A stretch of DNA of 64,000 bases from Emticicia agri (GTDB lineage Bacteria; Bacteroidota; Bacteroidia; Cytophagales; Spirosomataceae), in contig CAMAQF010000007.1 in assembly GCA_945860265.1 (NCBI GenBank), positions 1 through 64,000 on the forward strand, read 5' to 3'. Of this stretch, positions 26,279-34,013 are shown piece by piece. The translations under genes were made by a program, and so were the position numbers. How positions within the stretch are numbered: position 1 is the first letter of the stretch; each line of letters starts with the position of its first letter. The notes under the pieces are model-generated. The model saw only the letters and a list, made by a program, of their open reading frames with translations. It had not been told where the DNA came from and did not search any database.

Positions 26279-26503
26279 ATGTACACGGCTATTAATGGTA
26301 TTTACGAAAACGGACAATTTGTTTTGACCGAAACTCCTCCGACCAGCAAAAAAACAAAAGTAGTAATCATGTTTATGGAGGAAGTGGAAGCTTTGCCTAA
26401 AAATAAGAAAAAAGGTGTAAAATTGGGGAGTTTAGCAGGAAAAGGTTATAGCATACCTGATAATTTTAATGAACCTTTAGATGATTTAAAAGACTATATG
26501 TAA
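26279..26503 (+). CDS. DUF2281-type antitoxin (VapB-like)
   Basis: The 74-residue protein matches the small antitoxins paired with PIN toxins: TAINGIYENGQFVLTETPPTSKKTKVVIMFMEE at the N-terminus, then KLGSLAGKGYSIPDNFNEPLDDLKDYM, where the IPDNFNEPLDDLKDYM tail is the segment expected to occupy the toxin. Its stop overlaps the toxin start by one base (TAATG), so the two are translationally coupled. The complex normally represses its own promoter. It starts 11 bases after the XRE gene. Confidence 0.88.
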   Translation: MYTAINGIYENGQFVLTETPPTSKKTKVVIMFMEEVEALPKNKKKGVKLGSLAGKGYSIPDNFNEPLDDLKDYM

Positions 26504-26898
26504 TGGACTTTATTATTGATACTCAAATTCTTATTTGGTCGGTTATATCTCCAAATAAGTTATCCTTTAAATTACGAGAGATTTTAGAAAATAATAGTAT
26601 TGGTGTTAGTCAGATAAGTCTTTACGAAATTGCTATCAAACAAAAAATTGGTATGCTTTCAGAATTGGATTTATCAAAAAGTGATTTGATAAATTGTTTG
26701 TTGAAAGATGGTTTTGAGATTTTAAGTTTGAAAAATTCTCATATTGAAGCTTATGAAAGAATACAATTAATAGATACTCACCGAGACCCATTTGACCGTT
26801 TATTGCTTGCAACTTCATTGAGCGAGAATATCCCAATTATTTCTGCCGATGAAAAATTTAAAGAATATATTTCTCAGATTCAGTTGATTGAAAATTGA
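26503..26898 (+). CDS. PIN domain ribonuclease toxin (VapC-like)
   Basis: The 131-residue protein has the PIN-domain acidic residues: Asp6 in IIDTQILIW, Glu41 or thereabouts in SQISLYEIAIKQKIGML, Asp near 98 in HRDPFDRLLLATS, and ISADEKF. VapC-type toxins cleave tRNA or rRNA when the antitoxin is lost. It starts within the antitoxin stop (TAATG) and is of normal length with no missing active-site residue, so the pair looks functional. Confidence 0.9.
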   Translation: MDFIIDTQILIWSVISPNKLSFKLREILENNSIGVSQISLYEIAIKQKIGMLSELDLSKSDLINCLLKDGFEILSLKNSHIEAYERIQLIDTHRDPFDRLLLATSLSENIPIISADEKFKEYISQIQLIEN

Positions 26899-26919
26899 TT
26901 ATGATAACCTTTATATGCC

Positions 26920-27690
26920 ATGGAAAGAAAGAATTGGACTCGAGAAGAACTTTTGGTTGCTTTTAATCTATATTGTAGAATTCCATTTGGTACTATTACT
27001 GGTAGTAACCCTAAAGTTCACGAGTTAAGCAGACTTCTAAATAGGACTGCCGGAGCAGTTGCGATGAAACTTTGTAATTTTGCAAGATTTGACCCATATC
27101 ATCAAGCAAGAGGAGTAAAGGGTTTGGCTAATGGGGGTAAGTTAGATGAAATAGTTTATAATGAATTTGTTAATAATTGGGACGAAATGCTTTTTGAAAG
27201 TGAACAGTTATTGACCCAATATGAAGAAACCACGATAGACAAAAAATATGAATCTATTTTAGTTGATTTAGCAGATAAAAAAGGAGAAGTTAAGATTAGA
27301 GAAGTAAAAACACGAGTAAATCAAAATTTATTCAGACAACTTATTCTCTCAATTTATCAGAAAAAATGTGCGATTTCGGGTATAGATATTTCAGAAATGT
27401 TAGTAGCTGGTCATATTTTGCCTTGGGCTGAGCATGAAAAAGAAAGACTAAATCCAGAAAATGGAATCTGTCTTTCTTCAATTTATGATAAAGCTTTCGA
27501 GAAAGGATTTATTGGAATTGATGAAAATTACAAAATTTTGATTTCTTCGGAACTCAAAGGAAATATAAAAAAAGATTATTTTCTACCGTTTTTTGGACGA
27601 TTTGAAGGTAAAATTATAAATCTACCCGACCGATTTCTTCCAAGTAAAGAATTTTTACACAAACATTTAGAGTCGAGAAACTTTAAATAA
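26920..27690 (+). CDS. HNH endonuclease with SANT/Myb-like N-terminus
   Basis: The 256-residue protein has an N-terminal domain (WTREELLVAFNLYCRIPFGTITGSNPKVHELSRLLNRTAGAVAMKLCNFARFDP, residues 4-60) resembling the DNA-binding part of putative HNH restriction enzymes. The C-terminal HNH nuclease includes CAISGIDISEMLVAGHILPWAEHE, then LNPENGICLSSIYDKAFEKGFIGI. Such proteins (COG3440-type) are often solitary defence nucleases or Type IV-like enzymes. No methyltransferase is adjacent. It lies 21 bases after the toxin gene and may be read from the same transcript. Confidence 0.85.
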   Translation: MERKNWTREELLVAFNLYCRIPFGTITGSNPKVHELSRLLNRTAGAVAMKLCNFARFDPYHQARGVKGLANGGKLDEIVYNEFVNNWDEMLFESEQLLTQYEETTIDKKYESILVDLADKKGEVKIREVKTRVNQNLFRQLILSIYQKKCAISGIDISEMLVAGHILPWAEHEKERLNPENGICLSSIYDKAFEKGFIGIDENYKILISSELKGNIKKDYFLPFFGRFEGKIINLPDRFLPSKEFLHKHLESRNFK

Positions 27691-27694
27691 ACCT

Positions 27695-27928
27695 TTACGG
27701 ATTTTCATTTGGCGTAAAAAAATCAAGGCTTTTAGAATATAGTTTTGCTAGTTCGATCAGTAATAAAAACTCGACCCTTCGCTGCCCATTTTCAATTTTC
27801 GATATTTCACTTTGAGATATAATTTCAGTCTTCGCCACTTCTTGTTGCGACAAGCCTGCACTTTCACGTGCTTCAATTAATCTTGCCGATAAAAATTTTC
27901 TTCGCTCAGTATAAATAGTTTTTTTCAT
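27695..27928 (-). CDS. Small XRE family regulator
   Basis: This 77-residue protein is essentially one HTH domain: RRKFLSARLIEARESAGLSQQEVAKTEIISQSEISKIENGQRRVEFLLLIELAKLYSKSLDFF. It is the type that serves as antitoxin or autorepressor. It converges on the HNH gene with a 4-base gap and diverges from the unknown gene at 28015. An inverted repeat lies just upstream. The divergent gene may be its partner, but that is inference. Confidence 0.85.
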   Translation of the reverse strand: MKKTIYTERRKFLSARLIEARESAGLSQQEVAKTEIISQSEISKIENGQRRVEFLLLIELAKLYSKSLDFFTPNENP

Positions 27929-27929
27929 A

Positions 27930-27952
27930 AATTATTTCATTTCGCAATAATT
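27930..27952. promoter_or_regulatory. Candidate operator between divergent genes
   Basis: AATTATT and AATAATT form a perfect 7-bp inverted repeat with a 9-base spacer, directly upstream of the small XRE gene and next to the plus-strand -7 element at 27958. The AT-only arms make a chance match possible. Confidence 0.3.
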
Positions 27953-27957
27953 ATTTA

Positions 27958-27965
27958 TAAATTTG
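27958..27965 (+). promoter_or_regulatory. -7 promoter element that sets the start of the next gene
   Basis: TAAATTTG is a full match to TAnnTTTG. Transcription would begin around 27972, inside or after the ATG at 27970. The downstream ATG at 28015 is therefore the more credible start. Confidence 0.4.
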
Positions 27966-28014
27966 TATTATGCCAAAATGGAATAACTGTCTAAATTTTA
28001 AATTTTTACTTATT

Positions 28015-28386
28015 ATGAACCACAAAAATGTAATTGTAAGCAAGAATCAAGCTATTTATGAGCCTTTAACAGGTAAAATAATTGAAGAAAAAATAATTGA
28101 AAGTTTTACTTTTAATATCTATCGGGACACTAAAGACCATGAGGCATTATTGACTTATGTGATGTTTCAAAATATTAATCTTATGAATGAGATTGCAGAA
28201 GGTGGTATATCATTGGGGAAGTCTTATTTAGTTGAGTTATTCAAATTTGATATAAATGATAATGCGAACAAAATAAAAATCCAATTAACGAATGAATTTA
28301 GGAAAACAAAGTTTTATTCGTTGGATGCGTTTAGATTGTTGGATATAGAAACAGGACGAACAAAGTTTTGGGGAAATCCTTATTGA
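28015..28386 (+). CDS. Unknown protein of the accessory island
   Basis: From the ATG at 28015 this gives 123 residues starting MNHKNVIVSKNQAIYEPLTGK. I do not recognise a family. It has no signal peptide or membrane segment and is mixed charged and beta-rich (SFTFNIYRDTKDHEALLTYVMFQN, then VELFKFDINDNANKIKIQL), ending TGRTKFWGNPY. The alternative ATG at 27970 adds 15 residues but lies on the transcription start expected from the -7 element. It is divergent from the small XRE gene, with which it may form a unit. Its stop is followed in the same frame by the gene remnant at 28387. Confidence 0.6.
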   Translation: MNHKNVIVSKNQAIYEPLTGKIIEEKIIESFTFNIYRDTKDHEALLTYVMFQNINLMNEIAEGGISLGKSYLVELFKFDINDNANKIKIQLTNEFRKTKFYSLDAFRLLDIETGRTKFWGNPY

Positions 28387-28473
28387 AAAGTCAACGAGTT
28401 GTTCGTCAAGGCAGGTGAGTATGATTTAGTAAAACTGAAAGGTTTTTTGGAATTTAATGGCATCATTGCATGA
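28387..28473 (+). pseudogene. Truncated 3' end of a gene once coupled to the nuclease
   Basis: After the TGA at 28384-28386 the reading frame stays open for 28 codons with protein-like content (VNELFVKAGEYDLVKLKGFL, then EFNGIIA). It ends at a TGA whose bases overlap the nuclease ATG (ATGA, 28470-28473). Such four-base overlaps mark translationally coupled genes. This is most simply the C-terminal end of a lost upstream partner gene, cut by insertion or deletion to its left. Which family it belonged to cannot be told from 28 residues. Confidence 0.45.
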
Positions 28474-30128
28474 TTATCCTTTTTGAAGAATATCATTACG
28501 AAATCTCACAACTTGAGCCGATTCTGAGCGAACGCTATTATTTGCCTTTGGCTGATGGTTTTCGTTGCAAAATCAACTACGTAGGCTATTATTTTGATGC
28601 TAGTCGCCAAGCACAACCTGTGATGATTTTACCCAAAGTTTTTCTTGATGATTCGGGAAAAGTATTTGGCAATTTCGACCCTACCGATTTTTTAGATTTG
28701 ACCGCCAACGCCCACACACGCAACGCACTGAAAGTAGAAAACAAGCTGGGTTTTCTGTACGAAATGAATACTTGGCTGTTTTTATCTATCAAAAAATTTA
28801 ACGAGCGTAATGTCAGTAACCGCATTAGCGAAACCTCTGACCTTGCCCAAGTGATTTCAAATATTGGGCAACAGGCTATTTCTGAACTCGAAATCATGCG
28901 GAGCTTGATTCGCTTCAATCAAGAGCATCAGCAACTTTTTACTTTTATCAAGAAAACCAATAGTTCGCAAAACCACAAAACCGATTGGGCAAAAACCATT
29001 AGCCGAAAAACCGCCTATTTTCAGAATGGTTCGCCCCACTATCTCGATACGCTGAATAAACAAAAAACGGTTCACTACGATGAAGAGTTGATTATGCTTT
29101 TTATGAGTGTATTGGAATCATTCAACCAAAAATATTTTCTGAAAATACCAATCAATTCGCTTTATAAAACCCTTTCTACTACTGAGTTTAAGAGTTTTAT
29201 CAATAATGGTACTCGTACACTCAAACGTATCAAATACAAGTATTTTAATGATAAATTATTGAAATTATGGCAATTATTATATGTTTTTTGTGAAAGAAAC
29301 GAAAAAATAAAGGCTCAAAAATCGTTTAAAGAGGTTTTGCTGGTCAGAGATTTTAATATTGTTTTTGAAGACATTGTTGATGCTTTATTGGCAGAGCCAA
29401 ATTTGCCGAAGCAACTAAAAGAACAAAACGACGGCAAAAAAATTGACCACATTTATCCGTATCAAGATTTACTGACCGAGCAAGATTTTATCTATCATAT
29501 TGCCGATAGCAAATACTACGGTGCAAATGCAAAACTGAGCAAACATGACCAAGCCAAACAATATACTTATGCCAAAAACGTGATTCAGTATAACATTGAT
29601 TGGCTAAATGTTGATAAAAATACAGGAAATATCAAATACCGTGATGAACTTACGGAGGGCTATAATGTTACGCCTAATTTTTTTATTAGTGCATTCGTGA
29701 ATGATAACCTTGATTTTAGAGAAGATGGCTTGAAATTTAAAGAAAATTTCAAGGGGAATAATCATTTTACCAACCGACTTTTTGATAGAGATACCTTGAT
29801 TTTGCGAGCCTATAATATCAATTTTTTGTATGTGCTGTCCGCCTATATTCAAAATAGCAATAGTCAAAAAGAGACTTTCAAAAAGCATACACGCAAGCAA
29901 TTTAGGACTGAATTAGTCCAGTATTTGAATGAAAAATTTGAGTTTCGAAAAATCATTGTAGCGTCTGATATTGAGCAGTTTGTGGAACAAAATTTCAAGA
30001 AACTACAAGGCAAAATCTATCGCCCATCAGGTTGGGAAAATGAATTATTGCTGGCGGTGGAAAAAGGAACAAGTGTATTTGAAGATTTCGAGAATTGTAA
30101 AATTGAATCTTACTATTTAAGTGTTTAA
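28470..30128 (+). CDS. LlaJI/McrC-like restriction endonuclease
   Basis: This 552-residue protein has an N-terminal segment (FRCKINYVGYYFDASRQAQPVMILPKVFLDD, residues 31-61) like the DNA-specificity part of McrC/LlaJI-type subunits. A C-terminal PD-(D/E)xK-like core reads KIDHIYPYQDLLTEQDFIYHIADSKYYG (about 326-353), where Asp and the DSK triad could be catalytic. Proteins of this type normally work with an McrB-like AAA+ GTPase and methyltransferases. None is present, so it may be an orphan. The start overlaps the stop of a truncated upstream gene (ATGA). The family assignment is from motif memory and is moderate. Confidence 0.55.
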   Translation: MIILFEEYHYEISQLEPILSERYYLPLADGFRCKINYVGYYFDASRQAQPVMILPKVFLDDSGKVFGNFDPTDFLDLTANAHTRNALKVENKLGFLYEMNTWLFLSIKKFNERNVSNRISETSDLAQVISNIGQQAISELEIMRSLIRFNQEHQQLFTFIKKTNSSQNHKTDWAKTISRKTAYFQNGSPHYLDTLNKQKTVHYDEELIMLFMSVLESFNQKYFLKIPINSLYKTLSTTEFKSFINNGTRTLKRIKYKYFNDKLLKLWQLLYVFCERNEKIKAQKSFKEVLLVRDFNIVFEDIVDALLAEPNLPKQLKEQNDGKKIDHIYPYQDLLTEQDFIYHIADSKYYGANAKLSKHDQAKQYTYAKNVIQYNIDWLNVDKNTGNIKYRDELTEGYNVTPNFFISAFVNDNLDFREDGLKFKENFKGNNHFTNRLFDRDTLILRAYNINFLYVLSAYIQNSNSQKETFKKHTRKQFRTELVQYLNEKFEFRKIIVASDIEQFVEQNFKKLQGKIYRPSGWENELLLAVEKGTSVFEDFENCKIESYYLSV

Positions 30129-30155
30129 TAAGGTATATTTCTCAGCTTTTTTGTC

Positions 30156-30163
30156 TAATTTTG
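30156..30163 (+). promoter_or_regulatory. -7 promoter element for the FKBP lipoprotein gene
   Basis: TAATTTTG matches TAnnTTTG and lies 31 bases before the ATG at 30195. No -33 element stands out. Confidence 0.35.
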
Positions 30164-30194
30164 AATATTCTATGCAATTACTAAAACCAATTAT

Positions 30195-30638
30195 ATGCGT
30201 AAAATTTATTTAATCCTTGCGGTTTTGGCGTTAGCTATCACGGCTTGTCAGAAAGATGGTATTCCAGAAGATGATCAAATAACTAGCTATGTTACGAGTA
30301 AAAATCTGACTGTTACCGAAAAAACAGCTTCGGGCTTGCGTTATATTGTCACGAAAGCCAATCCAACGGGAGCAGCTTTGAAAGCAGGGCAAAATATTAA
30401 TGTAAACTATGCAGGAACATTTTTGTCTGGAAAATCTTTTGACTCAGGAAATTTCAGTTTTGTATTAGGTGCAGGTCGTGTAGTTAAAGGTTTTGATGAA
30501 GGAATCGCAAAGATGAGAGTAGGAGAAAAAGCAATAATTATTTTCCCTTCAACTTTGGGTTATGGTTCGTCGGGCTCTGGGTCAATTCCTGCAAATTCTC
30601 CCTTGGTTTTTGATATAGAAGTAGTTTCGGCAAGGTAA
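30195..30638 (+). CDS. FKBP-type peptidyl-prolyl isomerase lipoprotein
   Basis: The 147-residue protein has a lipobox (LALAITAC, Cys18), so it is lipid-anchored in the envelope. The FKBP domain follows: GLRYIVTKANPTGAALKAGQNINVNYAGTFLSGKSFDSG, FVLGAGRVVKGFDEGIAKMRVGEKAIIIFPSTLGYGSSG and SPLVFDIEVVS. It should speed prolyl isomerisation during folding of exported proteins. The next gene is a paralogue, pointing to a tandem duplication. Confidence 0.9.
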   Translation: MRKIYLILAVLALAITACQKDGIPEDDQITSYVTSKNLTVTEKTASGLRYIVTKANPTGAALKAGQNINVNYAGTFLSGKSFDSGNFSFVLGAGRVVKGFDEGIAKMRVGEKAIIIFPSTLGYGSSGSGSIPANSPLVFDIEVVSAR

Positions 30639-30703
30639 TATAAGATTTGTGCGAACGCTTAGACTAAACATTCAAATCAGTTTTTAATTTATATTCAAAA
30701 ATA

Positions 30704-31114
30704 ATGGCAACATACGGAAAAGATGGCTTTTCGGGCACAGAAGATGAGCAAATCGAAAGTTATATCAATAGTAAAAACTTGGCTATCACCGAGAAAACTT
30801 CTTCGGGTTTACGCTTTATTCTAACTTCACCAAATGAAGCGGGTACGGCGTTAGCAGCATCACAAAATGTTATGGTAAAATACGCTGGAAGACTCCTATC
30901 CGATGAGCAATTCGATGAAGGCACTTTCAGTTTTATATTGGGCGTTGGGCAAGTAGTTGGTGGTTTCGACGAAGGTATTGCCAAATTGAAAGTAGGCGAA
31001 AAAGGTACAATTATTTTCCCTTCGTCGTTGGGTTATGGCTCACGTGGTGCAGGAAGAGATATTCCAGGTTATTCCCCTTTGGTTTTCGATATCGAAATTG
31101 TTTCGGCAACATAA
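30704..31114 (+). CDS. FKBP-type peptidyl-prolyl isomerase, signal-less paralogue
   Basis: This 136-residue protein is closely similar to the preceding FKBP along its length, including the N-terminal spacer (EDEQIESYINSKNLAITEKTSSGLRF). It begins MATYGKDGFSG with no signal peptide or lipobox. The FKBP core is intact (VKYAGRLLSDEQFDEG, GGFDEGIAKLKVGEKGTIIFPSSLGYGS). It therefore looks like a duplicate that lost export and now acts in the cytosol. It lies 65 bases after its paralogue and is followed by a hairpin. Confidence 0.88.
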   Translation: MATYGKDGFSGTEDEQIESYINSKNLAITEKTSSGLRFILTSPNEAGTALAASQNVMVKYAGRLLSDEQFDEGTFSFILGVGQVVGGFDEGIAKLKVGEKGTIIFPSSLGYGSRGAGRDIPGYSPLVFDIEIVSAT

Positions 31115-31135
31115 ACTAAACTTTATTATTCGTAT

Positions 31136-31176
31136 AGAGGTCGGTAAATTTATTGTACAGACCTCTTTGCATTTTT
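31136..31176 (+). terminator. Probable terminator after the FKBP pair
   Basis: AGAGGTC (31136-31142) pairs perfectly with GACCTCT (31160-31166) across a 17-base loop, followed by TTGCATTTTT. The stem is short, so confidence is moderate. Confidence 0.5.
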
Positions 31177-31385
31177 GGGGCGATAATATTTTTAAATAAG
31201 AGAATGAAAACTGCTCAATAGAGGTAAAAGATTAGTGAATATAATAATTTTAAGTTTTTTTGTAAAAATATGGCTTTTATATCAATTATTATTATCTTTA
31301 TTAAATTTTAATAATATTGCTTTGAAAGTTTAATATTATTGAAATTTTATTCAATATTCTATTCGATATAAACTATTCCTAACCG

Positions 31386-33713
31386 ATGAAAAGTATAGTT
31401 TTAAAGGCTAAAACTTTTTTCTTTTTGCTACTTACGAGCATAAGTTTGGCAACAATTGTGTGGAATTGTACAACTTCTTCTGCTGAAACGGGGTCAATCC
31501 CCAATGAGGTTGATTTTAATTTCCATATCCGCCCGATCCTTTCCGACCGTTGTTTCAAATGTCACGGCCCCGATGTTAATAAACGGGAAGCAAACCTACG
31601 CCTCGATACACCCGAAGGTGCGTATGCTGCCCTGAAAGATAACCCAAAAGCCCATGCAATTATGGCTGGAAGTTTAGAGAAATCAGAGGTTTATCAGCGT
31701 ATTATTGCTAAAGATACTGCCGTTTTGATGCCACCGCCTTCATCAAACTTAAAACTGACTCAATACGAAATCGAACTGATAGCTAAATGGATAAAACAAG
31801 GGGCAAAATATAAACCTCACTGGGCGTTTATTGTCCCACAAAAACCAAAGTTACCCGAAGCCGACGAAGATTGGATAAAGAATGAAATTGACAATTTCGT
31901 ATATGCGAAAATGGACGAAAAAGGACTGAAACCCAACGAAGAAGTCGACAAAGAACGCTTGCTAAAACGTGTAAGTTTCGATCTTATTGGACTACCACCG
32001 ACTATCGAAATGCAAGAGCGTTTCTTGAAAGATAATTCGCCCAATGCTTACGAGAAAATTGTTGATGAATTACTAAAAAACAAGCATTATGGTGAAAAAA
32101 TGGCCATTTCTTGGCTCGATGTGGCTCGTTATGCCGATTCGCATGGTTATCAAGATGATGGTCTACGCACCATGTGGCCGTGGCGAGATTGGGTGATTCA
32201 TGCTTTCAATTCAAATTATCCGTATAGTAAATTTTTGACTTGGCAGCTGGCAGGAGACTTATTGCCCAACCCGAGTAAAGAAATGTTGTTGGCAACTGGT
32301 TTTAACCGAAATCATAAAATAACGCAAGAAGGTGGCGTAATTGATGAAGAATACCGTATTGAATATGTGACCGACCGTACAAATACTTTCGGTAAATCGT
32401 TTTTGGCTCTTACTTTTGAGTGTGCCCACTGCCACGACCATAAATACGACCCGATTTCGCAAAAAGATTATTATCGAACCTTCGCTTTTTTTAATCAAGT
32501 GCCAGAAAAGGGACTTTTTGGAACAATTGATGCTTCGTTTGCCGACCCACCAAACATGAAAATCACGACCGAAGACGTAAATTCTATTTTGAAATTTATC
32601 AACAAAAAAGATACGGCAAAAGTAATGGTCATGGTGATGAAGGACACCTCAAAGGTGCGTCCAACTTATATTTTGAATCGTGGAAATTATGATTCGCACG
32701 GAGAAATTGTTGGTGTCGGAATTCCGAAAGCCATCATGCCATTTGATACCAATAAATTAGAAAAAAATCGACTTGGTTTAGCCAAATGGATGTTAAACGA
32801 TAAAAATCCGCTGACGGCACGAGTTTATGTCAATCGACTTTGGGCATCATTTTTCGGTCGAGGAATTGTGAAAACTTTAGGTGATTTTGGAATGCAAGGA
32901 GAATTGCCTTCGCACCCCGAATTACTCGATTGGCTAGCGGTAGATTTTAAACAAAACGGATGGAATGTAAAGCGTTTGGTAAAACAAATAGTAATGTCGG
33001 CCACTTATAGACAATCTTCGACTATTATAGAAAAACATTTGAAAACTGACCCTGAAAATATATTCTTGGCTCGTTCAACTCGAATGCGTTTCCCTGCAGA
33101 GAATGTACGTGACCACATTTTAGCAAGTAGTGGTGTGCTAAACGAAGAAATCGGCGGACCAAGCGTTAAACCTTACCAACCAAAAGGACTTTGGGAAGTG
33201 GCAACTTCGGGACGTGGAACGCTATCAAAATACGTTCAAGACCACGAGTCTGACCTTTACCGCAGAGGAATGTATGTTTTTATTAAACGAACTGTTCCGC
33301 CACCGTCAATGCTAATTTTTGATGCTAGCAACCGTGACCAATGCGAAGTTCAACGCAGCCGAACAAACACGCCACTGCAAGCATTGGCAATGATGAATGA
33401 CCCACAAACAATGGAAGGTTCGAGGGTTTTAGCAGAGAATTTAATGAACGAAAATATATCTTTGGAAACCAAACTTGAAAAGGCATTCCGACGCATTATT
33501 TGCCGAAAACCCAAAGCTAAAGAATTAGAGATTTTAACCCTATATTATGAATCAGAAAGCGACTTTTTTAAGAAAAACACCAAAAAAGCTGACATGATGC
33601 TCAAAATCGGAGAATTTCAGCAAAAAATGATAAAAGATAAAAACGCAACCGCCGCTCTAATGCAAACAATCCAAATGATTTTTAATATGGAAGAAGCGAT
33701 TGTTAGGGGGTGA
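31386..33713 (+). CDS. DUF1549/DUF1553 protein with planctomycete-type cytochrome c domain
   Basis: This 775-residue exported protein has a hydrophobic leader ending VWNC (a lipobox-like Cys28). A PSCyt1 haem site follows: [18 protein letters not shown] with Cys56, Cys59 and His60. The DUF1549 part ([50 protein letters not shown]) and the DUF1553 part ([28 protein letters not shown], then [28 protein letters not shown]) come next. A second CxxC-H-like element is [13 protein letters not shown]. The family is thought to act in extracytoplasmic oxidation but has no proven substrate. It pairs with the following DUF1501 gene, a nearly invariant association. Confidence 0.9.
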   Translation: MKSIVLKAKTFFFLLLTSISLATIVWNCTTSSAETGSIPNEVDFNFHIRPILSDRCFKCHGPDVNKREANLRLDTPEGAYAALKDNPKAHAIMAGSLEKSEVYQRIIAKDTAVLMPPPSSNLKLTQYEIELIAKWIKQGAKYKPHWAFIVPQKPKLPEADEDWIKNEIDNFVYAKMDEKGLKPNEEVDKERLLKRVSFDLIGLPPTIEMQERFLKDNSPNAYEKIVDELLKNKHYGEKMAISWLDVARYADSHGYQDDGLRTMWPWRDWVIHAFNSNYPYSKFLTWQLAGDLLPNPSKEMLLATGFNRNHKITQEGGVIDEEYRIEYVTDRTNTFGKSFLALTFECAHCHDHKYDPISQKDYYRTFAFFNQVPEKGLFGTIDASFADPPNMKITTEDVNSILKFINKKDTAKVMVMVMKDTSKVRPTYILNRGNYDSHGEIVGVGIPKAIMPFDTNKLEKNRLGLAKWMLNDKNPLTARVYVNRLWASFFGRGIVKTLGDFGMQGELPSHPELLDWLAVDFKQNGWNVKRLVKQIVMSATYRQSSTIIEKHLKTDPENIFLARSTRMRFPAENVRDHILASSGVLNEEIGGPSVKPYQPKGLWEVATSGRGTLSKYVQDHESDLYRRGMYVFIKRTVPPPSMLIFDASNRDQCEVQRSRTNTPLQALAMMNDPQTMEGSRVLAENLMNENISLETKLEKAFRRIICRKPKAKELEILTLYYESESDFFKKNTKKADMMLKIGEFQQKMIKDKNATAALMQTIQMIFNMEEAIVRG

Positions 33714-34013
33714 AACTCACAAAGTGTTACACCCACCCCACTGCCCACGTTGATTATTTCTAAGTTTTGAGCTTAATTTCCCCTCCTTATTTTCAAGGAG
33801 GGGTGTCCTGACGAAGTTGGACAGGGTGGTTTTTTGAGTATAAGTTGATTGAAAAGACTTTATAATTCCTTAACCACCCCGTCAAAATTCGACTTTGTCA
33901 GGATTTTGCCACCCCTCCTTAAGAAAAGGAGGGGAAATTTTAGAACTAACCAAGCCCTACTTCGCAGTGGGATGTAAAAAACAAAATTTATACTATTCAA
34001 TCATTGTATTTAA
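33714..34013. other. Intergenic region filled by a palindromic repeat
   Basis: This 300-base gap between the DUF1553 and DUF1501 genes is mostly occupied by the multi-hairpin repeat at 33775-33940. The remainder is AT-rich with no gene seen. Confidence 0.7.
33775..33940. repeat. Dispersed palindromic multi-hairpin repeat, copy A
   Basis: The outer arms are themselves hairpins (CCCCTCCTTATTTTCAAGG then AGGGG on the left, CCCCTCCTTAAGAAAAGGAG then GGG on the right). Inside these, CCTGACGAAGT and ACTTTGTCAGG, then GGGTGG and CCACCC, pair across the centre, so the whole unit is a long imperfect palindrome. A second copy is at 50507-50692. I saw no coding capacity or transposase. Confidence 0.8.

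Noticed and set aside
26503-27690. PIN toxin and HNH nuclease as one fused effector
   Set aside because: They are separate frames with separate stops, and the toxin already has a coupled antitoxin.
33775-33940. CRISPR array
   Set aside because: The palindromic repeat occurs as single units 17 kb apart with no spacers or cas genes.
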